Shown piece by piece: positions 42,769 to 51,159 of a DNA stretch of 64,000 nucleotides. Source of the stretch: JAJRPT01 sp965661945. Lineage in GTDB: Bacteria; Bacteroidota; Ignavibacteria; Kapaibacteriales; UBA2268. A program made the translations under genes and the position numbers. Numbering within the stretch: the stretch's first letter is position 1; the number at the start of each line of letters is the position of its first letter. Location of the stretch: contig CBFIFP010000001.1 in the NCBI GenBank assembly GCA_965661945.1, positions 868,001 through 932,000 on the forward strand. The letters run 5' to 3'. The notes beneath the pieces were generated by a model. The model was given only the letters and a program-made list of their open reading frames with translations. It did no database searches and was not told the DNA's origin.

Positions 42769-43509
42769 TTACAGTTTTAATTTTTTAAATATGGATTCTG
42801 GTATCCATTTTATTATTGTCATTATGATTTTCCAATATCTTGGTGTGTATATTATGTCTTTCTTTTTCCTAATTGCGTTGAATATGTCTTTTCCAACTTT
42901 TTCAGGTTTTGCAAAAAGTGGGGAATCTGGCATTCCTAAAGTCATCGGGGTTTTTACCATTCCAGGTTTGATTGTTACTACAGTTACTCCAAATTCGAAC
43001 ATTCTGTTTCTTAATCCTTGTAAGTAAGCTGATACACCAGCTTTAGCAGAACCATATATGTAATTACTTTGCCTTCCTCTTTCACCTGCAACTGAACTTA
43101 TTACTGCAATAGTACCATTTTTTTGTTTTTCGAAGTAGTTAGAGCAAATTGTACAAAGGGAAATTACACTCAGGCAGTTAATATTGAATTCTTTTAGTGT
43201 TTCTTCTTGGCTTCTCCTTGTTTTTTCGTTGTCTGGTAATGTTCCATGAGCAACGAAAAATGTATCTAAACCGCCTAACTTTTGGATAGCATTATTAAAC
43301 ATTTCTTGATGCTTTTCATATTCTAAGGCATTTAAAACATAGGTAAAATATTCAACTTCTGGATTCCAAGTTTTTAAATCTTTATGAACTATTTCTAATT
43401 TTTCTTTGTTAGATGCAACAAGCATAACTTTGGTTTCAACCCCTTTGATATGTCTTACTGTTTCTTCTGCTAATTTTGAAGTTGCTCCGAAAACTAATAT
43501 TTTATTCAT
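42769..43509 (-). CDS. Short-chain dehydrogenase/reductase (SDR)
   Basis: A 246-aa Rossmann protein. The cofactor loop is GATSKLAEE (about 8-16, the TGxxxGxG position), with 'VAHGTLPDNEK' (NNAG-equivalent), catalytic Ser in 'VISSVAGERGR' and 'YIYGSAKAGVSAYLQGL' (Tyr/Lys near 150-154). Such variants occur in lipid or polysaccharide decoration; the substrate is unknown. It lies 42 nt downstream of the carboxylase gene on the same strand, so may be co-transcribed. Confidence 0.85.
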   Translation of the reverse strand: MNKILVFGATSKLAEETVRHIKGVETKVMLVASNKEKLEIVHKDLKTWNPEVEYFTYVLNALEYEKHQEMFNNAIQKLGGLDTFFVAHGTLPDNEKTRRSQEETLKEFNINCLSVISLCTICSNYFEKQKNGTIAVISSVAGERGRQSNYIYGSAKAGVSAYLQGLRNRMFEFGVTVVTIKPGMVKTPMTLGMPDSPLFAKPEKVGKDIFNAIRKKKDIIYTPRYWKIIMTIIKWIPESIFKKLKL

Positions 43510-43551
43510 GTTTTTAACTTTTTAATTTTAATATTTTTTAGTTTAAATATA

Positions 43552-45159
43552 TTACATTCTGAAAATACCAAATTTAGCATCTTCTATTGGTGCATTTAAT
43601 GATGCTGATATTCCTAATCCAAGTACTTTTCGCATATCAAGTGGGTCGATTACTCCATCGTCCCAAAGTCTAGCACTACTATAATAAGGTGTTGCTTGAT
43701 ATTCATAAAGATCTAAAATTGGTTGTCTTATTTTATCTATATCTTCATTTGATAATTTTTTACCTTTAGCCTCAAGTTGTTTGACTTTTACTTGTGCAAG
43801 TACGTTTGCTGCTTGCTCTCCTCCCATAACTGAGATTTTACCAGTTGGTAGCATCCACAAGAAATTGGGGTCATATCCTCTGCCACACATTGCATAATTT
43901 CCAGCACCGTAAGAGCCACCAACCATAATTGTAAATTTTGGAACAGGTGCGTTTGCTACAGCGTGAACAAGTTTTGCTCCGTCACGTGCTATTCCACTAT
44001 GTTCGTATTTTTTTCCTACCATAAATCCAGTGATATTTTGTAAAAATATTAATGGTATTTTACGCATGCTGCATAGTTCGATAAAGTGGGCACCTTTTTG
44101 GCTTGATTCTCCAAAGATTACCCCATTATTAGCAATAATTCCAACAGGATAACCCATAATACTTGCAAAACAAGTTACTATAGATTTACCATAATTCTCT
44201 TTAAATTCTTGAATTTTTGATCCATCAACAATTCTTGCTATAATTTCTCTCATATCAAATGGTGTTCTGATATTTTTGGTAATTATTCCATAAATTTCGT
44301 TTTGAGAATAAAATGGTTCTTCATAAGATTTTCTACCAATATCTGTTTTTGGTCTGATTCCAAAATTCTCAACAATATTTCTTGCAATAGATAAAGCGTG
44401 TTCATCACTTTCTGCAAGGTGGTCAGCAACTCCTGATATTTTAGTATGGACATCTGCCCCACCAAGTTCTTCATCTGTTACGATTTCACCAGTAGCTGCT
44501 TTTACAAGTGGTGGACCTCCTATAAAAATTGTTGCTTGATTTCTTACCATTATTACTTCATCACTCATTGCAGGAACGTAAGCTCCTCCAGCGGTACAAG
44601 ACCCCATTACTACAGCAATTTGAGGGATACCCATTGCAGACATTTGGGCTTGATTATAAAATATGTTGCCGAAATGATCTTTGTCTGCGAAAGTATCTGC
44701 TTGGTGTGGAAGAAATATCCCTCCAGAGTCTACAAGATAAATACATGGTAAATGGTTTTTCATTGCAATTAATTGAGCTCTTACGTGCTTTTTAATTGTC
44801 ATTGGGAAGTAAGTACCTCCTTTGACGGTTGCATCGTTTGCTACTATAATACATTCCTGACCATGAATAACTCCAATACCTGTAACTACACCAGCGCTAG
44901 GTGCTTCTGCTTCATACATATCATAAGCGGCAAGAGCAGAGAGTTCTAAAAAAGGAGTATTTTTATCAATTAACATTTTAATTCTATCTCGAACTAATAG
45001 TTTACCTCTTTCTTGATGTCTTTGCCTATGTCTTTCAGGTCCGCCAAGTTTTATTTTTGCAATTTCGGCACTTAGCTTGTCAGTTAATTCTTTATTAAAT
45101 TTATAGTTTTCTTTGTAATCTGGTGAATTTGTAGAGATACTTGATTTGAATCTTTTCAT
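43552..45159 (-). CDS. Acyl-CoA carboxylase beta subunit (methylcrotonoyl-/propionyl-CoA carboxylase type)
   Basis: A 535-aa carboxyltransferase: 'GGPERHRQRHQERGKLLVRD' at the N-terminus, 'NDATVKGGTYFPMTIKKHVR', 'YLVDSGGIFLPHQ', 'GSCTAGGAYVPAMSDE', 'FIGGPPLVKAATGE' and 'IMVGGSYGAGNYAMCGRGYD'. These fit best the methylcrotonoyl-CoA carboxylase beta branch (leucine breakdown). It transfers CO2 from biotin to an acyl-CoA; the biotin-carrying alpha subunit is not in the window. Confidence 0.88.
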   Translation of the reverse strand: MKRFKSSISTNSPDYKENYKFNKELTDKLSAEIAKIKLGGPERHRQRHQERGKLLVRDRIKMLIDKNTPFLELSALAAYDMYEAEAPSAGVVTGIGVIHGQECIIVANDATVKGGTYFPMTIKKHVRAQLIAMKNHLPCIYLVDSGGIFLPHQADTFADKDHFGNIFYNQAQMSAMGIPQIAVVMGSCTAGGAYVPAMSDEVIMVRNQATIFIGGPPLVKAATGEIVTDEELGGADVHTKISGVADHLAESDEHALSIARNIVENFGIRPKTDIGRKSYEEPFYSQNEIYGIITKNIRTPFDMREIIARIVDGSKIQEFKENYGKSIVTCFASIMGYPVGIIANNGVIFGESSQKGAHFIELCSMRKIPLIFLQNITGFMVGKKYEHSGIARDGAKLVHAVANAPVPKFTIMVGGSYGAGNYAMCGRGYDPNFLWMLPTGKISVMGGEQAANVLAQVKVKQLEAKGKKLSNEDIDKIRQPILDLYEYQATPYYSSARLWDDGVIDPLDMRKVLGLGISASLNAPIEDAKFGIFRM

Positions 45160-45374
45160 TTTTTAGAAAAATTATTATTTGATAATGGTAAAATTAAGGA
45201 AAATTGAGTTTAATAACAAATTTAATGATTTTGAGGATTTAAGATTATTTAATTTTGAGATATTTTTAAATTGAGTAATCTTTTTTAAAACATTATTTTT
45301 GTTATTTAAAACACACAAATTGACAGAAAACAAGTTTAAGTTAAATAAGACTATTTTAATCTTAATTTTGAACT

Positions 45375-47543
45375 ATGAAATTTACAATTTTGATTTTTAT
45401 TTGTCACTATCTGGGTTTTGGGTATCAAAAAGATACAACCACATACAACGTACCAGAGGTAAATATAGAATCTAATAATTTTAATTCAATTGGTGTTGGA
45501 CATTTATTACCTGTTGAAAAATCTGCTATTTATGCTGGAAGAAAAACTGAATTAATAAATTTAAAAGATGTTATTGGTAATCTTGCAACAAATAATGCTC
45601 GTCAAATTTTTTCTAAAATATCTGGTTTAAATATATGGGAAGGTGATGCCGGCGGGCTTCAGCTTTCTATTGGTGGAAGAGGTTTATCTCCCAATAGAGT
45701 TTCTAATTTTAATACAAGACAAAATGGTTATGATATAGCAGCCGACGCTCTTGGTTATCCCGAGAGTTATTATACTCCGCCAATGGAGTCGATTAAAAGA
45801 GTTGAAATTGTAAGGGGCGCTGCTTCTTTACAATATGGAACTCAGTTTGGTGGTTTTATAAATTTTAAAATGCACGAACCAAATATGAATGATGAAACTG
45901 AAATTATCTCAAGACAAACTGGTGGTTCATTTGGTTTATTTAATAGTTTTAACTCAGTTAATACTAATATTAATGATGTTGGTATTTATAGTTATTTACA
46001 ATTTAAAAGTGGGCAGGGCTGGAGAGATTTCTCAAACTTCAATCAATATGGCGGTCATATCAATACTAAATATAAGGTAAATGACAAGTTAGAAGTTGGA
46101 TTAGAGATAACTAAAATGTATTATCTGGCAAGACAACCCGGTGGACTAACTGACCAAGAATTTCAATTTAATCCGATGCTTGCTAAACGAACTCGAAATT
46201 GGTTTGAGGTTGATTGGAATATCTTAGCAAATACTATTGATTATGAGATTAATGCCACCACCAAGTTAAATATTAGAAATTTTGGATTGATTGGTAAAAG
46301 AAATTCATTAGGAATATTAGAAAGACCTGATAGGGTTGATTTAGGCGGAGAAAGAGATTTGATTCTTGGAAATTATTTTAATTTTGGGAATGAATCTAGG
46401 TTGATGAAGAACTATCAGATTGGCCAGATGCCTCAAACTTTTTTAACTGGTTTTAGGTTATATCAGGGAAGAACTGAGCAGATGCAAGGTTTTGGAAACG
46501 ATGGAAGTGATGCTGACTTTAGAATGACTTCAACAAATTCAAGTTACTTGTATCCTGGAACAAATATTTCGGTTTTTGCGGAGAATCTATTTAATATTAC
46601 AAAAAATTTAAGCATTACCCCTGGTATTAGGTTTGAACATATTAATACTCAAGCAGAGGGAAATTATAATAATAGGATTAGAGATTTAGCTGGTAATATT
46701 ATTTTTGAAGAAGATATCTTTGAAAAAAGAGATAATAAAAGAAGTTTTTTTTTAATGGGTGTTGGAGCAGCATATTTTTTTAATAAGTCAATTGAGTTTT
46801 ATTCAAATTTTTCACAAAATTACAGAGCTATTAATTTTTCGGATATGAGGATTGTTAATCCAAATTTCAGGATTGACCCCAATTTGAGAGATGATAATGG
46901 CTGGACTTATGATTTTGGTGTAAGAGGAAATATTGATAATTATGTTGATTATGATTTTACTTTTTTTGTTTTAACTTATAATGAAAGAATTGGTGAGATT
47001 ATAAGCGTTGACTCTAATCTTTTTATTCCATTTAGATTAAGAACTAATGTTTCAGATGCGCGAACTCTTGGCCTTGAGTCTATGGTGGAGTTTAATGTTT
47101 TTAAAATACTTGGCTTGAATTATTCTTCATTTTTAAGTTATTTTATGAATTTATCTTTGATTGATGCAAAGTATGTAAACTCAAAAGACAAAACAATAGA
47201 AGGAAATAATGTAGAGTTATCTCCGAATATAATTGTGAAAACAGGGCTAAACTATAAATATAAAAGTTTGATTGGGAATTTTCAAGTATCTTATATGAGC
47301 GAGCAATTTACGGAGGCATCTAATACCAGATATTCAAATAATGCAATATATGGGGTGATAAATTCGTTTATAGTAGTAGATTTTGGGTTAAAATATAATT
47401 TTAAAAACTACGGCATTGAAGCTGGAGTGAATAATATGCTTAACCAAATGTATTTTACTCGTAGAGCTGCAGGTTACCCTGGTCCCGGTATAATTCCATC
47501 TGATGGAGTTAATTTTTATCTAAACTTCAACTTAGGTTTATAA
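45375..47543 (+). CDS. TonB-dependent receptor, FecA-like (iron chelate)
   Basis: A 722-aa receptor: signal peptide, then a plug with 'ARQIFSKISGLNIWEGDAGG', 'QLSIGGRGLSPNRVSNFNTR', 'YGTQFGGFINFKM' and a 22-strand barrel ending 'NFYLNFNLGL'. The 'GRGLSPNR...N.RQNG' plug and 'RQPGGLTD' part resemble ferric-dicitrate-type receptors in Bacteroidota. The N-terminus lacks a signalling or carboxypeptidase-like domain. It is followed 91 nt later by the HmuY gene; substrate inferred as an iron chelate. Confidence 0.8.
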   Translation: MKFTILIFICHYLGFGYQKDTTTYNVPEVNIESNNFNSIGVGHLLPVEKSAIYAGRKTELINLKDVIGNLATNNARQIFSKISGLNIWEGDAGGLQLSIGGRGLSPNRVSNFNTRQNGYDIAADALGYPESYYTPPMESIKRVEIVRGAASLQYGTQFGGFINFKMHEPNMNDETEIISRQTGGSFGLFNSFNSVNTNINDVGIYSYLQFKSGQGWRDFSNFNQYGGHINTKYKVNDKLEVGLEITKMYYLARQPGGLTDQEFQFNPMLAKRTRNWFEVDWNILANTIDYEINATTKLNIRNFGLIGKRNSLGILERPDRVDLGGERDLILGNYFNFGNESRLMKNYQIGQMPQTFLTGFRLYQGRTEQMQGFGNDGSDADFRMTSTNSSYLYPGTNISVFAENLFNITKNLSITPGIRFEHINTQAEGNYNNRIRDLAGNIIFEEDIFEKRDNKRSFFLMGVGAAYFFNKSIEFYSNFSQNYRAINFSDMRIVNPNFRIDPNLRDDNGWTYDFGVRGNIDNYVDYDFTFFVLTYNERIGEIISVDSNLFIPFRLRTNVSDARTLGLESMVEFNVFKILGLNYSSFLSYFMNLSLIDAKYVNSKDKTIEGNNVELSPNIIVKTGLNYKYKSLIGNFQVSYMSEQFTEASNTRYSNNAIYGVINSFIVVDFGLKYNFKNYGIEAGVNNMLNQMYFTRRAAGYPGPGIIPSDGVNFYLNFNLGL

Positions 47544-47634
47544 AATATTTTTTAGAAAAGTTTTAGGATAAAAAAGTATTATTTGTTAATTTTGCAAAAT
47601 ATTTTTCATAATTATAAAAATATAAAGGTTTTAA

Positions 47635-48894
47635 ATGAAATTAGTTTCACTTTTCATATTATTTGTTAGCTTACTAACTGCCGAAGAAATAAGAGTTACC
47701 ACAGAGGGTGGTTCAAAAAATGTCTATTTTAGTTTAAAAAATAGCGAAGTAGCAAGAGTTGAGTCTGACGGATGGCAATTATCATTCAAGACAGGAAATA
47801 TAGCAGGAACTATCAGGGCAAACAAAAACACTAGAGTTTATGCTGCTTTAAGTTTAGGAATAGATGACTTCAAATCACCAATAGAGGTGTCTGATTTATC
47901 TAACAAAGAATTATTTGAAGAACTACATAATGATGTATCAAGTTGGAAGATGGGAGCTTTTAATACTGGTGGAGCTCCAGAAGAAGATTTTAACTACGGA
48001 TGGGGAGAATATGTTCAAGGGGACGGAATTTACGGGACTAAGTTATTTGTTTTGGAAATAACAAATAATGGAAGAAAAGAATATAAACAATTTATAATAA
48101 ATTCTGTTTACAATAATTCTTACTTTTTAGAAGCATGTGATTTAGATGGAGAAAATCCGATTGAAAAAGTAATAAACAAAGGTAATTACATCGGTAAAAA
48201 CTTTGTTATGTACGATGTTTTTGAAAATGAAATTATTGACCAAGAGCCAAATAAAACTGATTGGGATTTATTGTTTACTGAATATGTTACACCTATTCAG
48301 GCGGGTCCACAGTTAATGTATTATACTGTTGCAGGTATTCAGCAAAATGAAATGACTTGGGTGTCTAAAGTGGCTGGTATTAATTCTGATGAGCCAACTT
48401 CTGACTCTTACAGTTCAATAATAAATACTATTGGATATGATTGGAAAACTTTCTCTAATGGTTATATTATTGAGGATTATGCTTATTTTGTTCAGAGGTT
48501 TACTTATGGACAAGATTTAACTCCAATTCCATCTGGTGAAGTATATAAAATAGTTTTCACTAATTATGAAGGTGGAGCGGATAAAGCTTCTTCTTTTGAA
48601 ATTAATCCAATTACTGCTTCTGTAGATAAAGATGGAAATACCAGATTTGCTATTTATCCCAATGTTATCTCAAACGGTGAAGAATTTAATATTATTTGGA
48701 ATGATAATCAAAGAACAATAGCTAATCAAGTGAAAGTTATTAATTCTGTTGGTGAGGTGGTTTATTCTAAAAATATAAATTCTGTGAATGAACTTACAAA
48801 CATGAAAATTAATACAAATTTAAGCACTGGTTTATATTTTGTAGTGTTTTCAAATGGAAGCGAAGTGTTTACCCAAAAACTAATGGTTAAGTAA
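47635..48894 (+). CDS. HmuY-like haem-binding protein with a T9SS sorting domain
   Basis: A 419-aa secreted protein with signal peptide (MKLVSLFILFVSLLTAEE). HmuY-family features are 'VYFSLKNSEVARVESDGWQL', 'GTIRANKNTRVYAAL' and the second unit 'NKTDWDLLFTEYV'. In Porphyromonas HmuY strips haem from host proteins and delivers it to HmuR, but is a lipoprotein; here the C-terminus is a T9SS sorting domain (NAISQ-type 'FAIYPNVISNGEEFN' up to 'GLYFVVFSNGSEVFTQKLMVK'). The HmuR-like gene follows 4 nt after its stop. Confidence 0.8.
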   Translation: MKLVSLFILFVSLLTAEEIRVTTEGGSKNVYFSLKNSEVARVESDGWQLSFKTGNIAGTIRANKNTRVYAALSLGIDDFKSPIEVSDLSNKELFEELHNDVSSWKMGAFNTGGAPEEDFNYGWGEYVQGDGIYGTKLFVLEITNNGRKEYKQFIINSVYNNSYFLEACDLDGENPIEKVINKGNYIGKNFVMYDVFENEIIDQEPNKTDWDLLFTEYVTPIQAGPQLMYYTVAGIQQNEMTWVSKVAGINSDEPTSDSYSSIINTIGYDWKTFSNGYIIEDYAYFVQRFTYGQDLTPIPSGEVYKIVFTNYEGGADKASSFEINPITASVDKDGNTRFAIYPNVISNGEEFNIIWNDNQRTIANQVKVINSVGEVVYSKNINSVNELTNMKINTNLSTGLYFVVFSNGSEVFTQKLMVK

Positions 48895-48898
48895 ATTA

Positions 48899-51136
48899 AT
48901 GATTCTTTTCCTTTTGTTTTCTTTGTTTTCTAGTGTTGAATCAAAAGAATTTAAGGTAATTAATGCAGAAACCGGACTAACAGTAAGTTCGGTTTCTGCA
49001 TATTTTTTTCCGGTAGATACTACTCAAAATCCAAAAAGAGTGTTTACAAATGAAAAGGGAATAGCTAATGTTACTAAAATTAAATTTAATAGGGTTACTT
49101 TTCGTCATATTTCATTTGAAGAACTTACTCTTGATATATCAAGCGAAGATGTTTTCCCAGATGTTATAAAACTCACACCTACTACTTTTTACATAGAAGA
49201 AGTGGTTACAACTGGACAGATTCGTCCGACTACAATCCAAAAATCTGTTTTCGATATTAAAGTAATAGATAAAGAAAGTATAAACGCTCGGGCTGCTCCT
49301 ACTCTCAGAGAAGTTTTGATGAATGAAAATAATGTAAGAGTAAGCAAAGATGGAGTATTGGGCTCCTCTATGAGTATTAATGGGATAGATGGTCAGAATG
49401 TGAAGATAATGATAGACGGTGTTCCTATGATTGGAAGAGAAAATGGGAATATTAATCTAGACCAAATTAATGTAAAAAATGCTGAGAGAATTGAAATTAT
49501 TCAGGGTCCAATGTCGGCGATTTATGGCTCTGACGCACTCGGTGGTGTTATTAATATTATTACAAAAGACCCAGATAAAAAACTTTTGTTGGAGTTTGAG
49601 AATTATAATGAAAGTATTGGCCAGTATAATTTATTGGCAAATGGTAGTTTTAAAGTAGGGGAAAATAAATTTTTAGTTTCTGGAATAAGAAATCTATTTC
49701 AGGGATTTACGCCTAATCCTACTTTTAGGGCAGACCTTTGGGACCCAAGAGAGCAGTATTTTGCAGATGTAAAATGGTTAAGAGATTTTGGCAAATATAA
49801 GGTTTCTTATAATTCAAATTTTATGAAGGATTTTATATTAAATAGGACTGAACCAATTGATGCGCCTTATAATGAGCTTGGCTTTGATGATGAGTATCAT
49901 ACTAATAGATTTTTAAATTCGTTTTCTATAGCTGGTGAGGTTGCAGAAAGTAGATATATTAATGTTATAGCTAATCATTCTTATTATGATAGAAGGACTG
50001 ATAGATATTTAAAAGACCTTGTTACTTTGGAGCGAACACTGACAAGAGATATTAATGACCAGAAGTTTAATAATTTCCAAAGTTTTATGTCAAGAGGGAC
50101 TTATAGCCATGATGAAATAGTTTCATCCTACTCATATCAATTGGGATATGAAGTTAGATATGATGATGGTTCGGGGGATAGAATTAATACTGAAAATAGC
50201 TCGATTGCTGATATTGCTGGATTTTTTACCTCGGAATATAAGCCATTTGAAAAACTTACGATTAATCCTATGTTTAGGTTTATTTATAATACAAAATATA
50301 ATGCTCCTATTATTCCGGTATTTAATTTTAAATATTCATTAGCTAAAAATTTTGATTTGAGAGCATCTTTTGCTCGAGGATTTAGAGCGCCTTCAATTAA
50401 AGAATTAAATTTAGAATTTATTGACCAAAATCATTATATTATTGGTAATCCTAATTTATCTGCTGAGAACTCTTATACTATAAATGCAATGGTTAATTAT
50501 AATTTTTATTCAAATCAGCATGTTATTAAAACTGAATTAAAGTATTTTTATAATAATATAAATGATATGATCACTTTAGTAGATGTAGGTTTCGAAGAGG
50601 TTGTTCAGCAACAAATTTTTTCATATTCTAATATCAATAAATTTAAATCAAATGGTTTCCAAGTTAATTTGTCATATTTTCGTGATAAAGTATCTAATAA
50701 TTTATCTTTTCTTTACATAGGTAGATGGACTTCTATTTTAAATGAGTTTAATTATACTCCTGAGGTTTCTTATAACTTGACTTATATTATTGATGAAATA
50801 GAAACAAGATTAGCAATTTTTTATAAATATACTGGTCCTATTGTTCGCTTTGGGTATATTGGTGTGATGGAAGAAGAAGAAGACCCCATAATAAATGAGG
50901 AAGATTTAATTGAATATAAGATATTGGATTTTCATAATATGGATATTAATATTAGTAAATATCTCTTTGATAAAAAAGTAGATGTGTCTTTTGGTATTAA
51001 AAATGTATTTGATGTTACCAATATAAGAACAACAGGACAAAGTATGGGTGGAGTTCATTCAGGTGGAAATACCGGCAGTTTACCAATGAATTGGGGAAGA
51101 ACTTACTTTTTGAGATTAACATATAATTATGAGTGA
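48899..51136 (+). CDS. TonB-dependent haem receptor, HmuR-like
   Basis: A 745-aa receptor with an N-terminal carboxypeptidase-like beta domain (about 18-95), a plug ('NARAAPTLREVLMNENN', 'IYGSDALGGVINIITKDP') and barrel. It has the FRAP (about 496) ... NPNL (about 517) box typical of haem receptors, with a His near 511 in between (DQNHYIIGNPNL), the position of the haem-ligating His in HemR/HmuR. It is directly coupled to the HmuY-like gene (4-nt gap), as in Porphyromonas. Uptake of haem is the likely role. Confidence 0.88.
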   Translation: MILFLLFSLFSSVESKEFKVINAETGLTVSSVSAYFFPVDTTQNPKRVFTNEKGIANVTKIKFNRVTFRHISFEELTLDISSEDVFPDVIKLTPTTFYIEEVVTTGQIRPTTIQKSVFDIKVIDKESINARAAPTLREVLMNENNVRVSKDGVLGSSMSINGIDGQNVKIMIDGVPMIGRENGNINLDQINVKNAERIEIIQGPMSAIYGSDALGGVINIITKDPDKKLLLEFENYNESIGQYNLLANGSFKVGENKFLVSGIRNLFQGFTPNPTFRADLWDPREQYFADVKWLRDFGKYKVSYNSNFMKDFILNRTEPIDAPYNELGFDDEYHTNRFLNSFSIAGEVAESRYINVIANHSYYDRRTDRYLKDLVTLERTLTRDINDQKFNNFQSFMSRGTYSHDEIVSSYSYQLGYEVRYDDGSGDRINTENSSIADIAGFFTSEYKPFEKLTINPMFRFIYNTKYNAPIIPVFNFKYSLAKNFDLRASFARGFRAPSIKELNLEFIDQNHYIIGNPNLSAENSYTINAMVNYNFYSNQHVIKTELKYFYNNINDMITLVDVGFEEVVQQQIFSYSNINKFKSNGFQVNLSYFRDKVSNNLSFLYIGRWTSILNEFNYTPEVSYNLTYIIDEIETRLAIFYKYTGPIVRFGYIGVMEEEEDPIINEEDLIEYKILDFHNMDINISKYLFDKKVDVSFGIKNVFDVTNIRTTGQSMGGVHSGGNTGSLPMNWGRTYFLRLTYNYE

Positions 51137-51159
51137 TTTGTTTTAATATTAGTAATATA

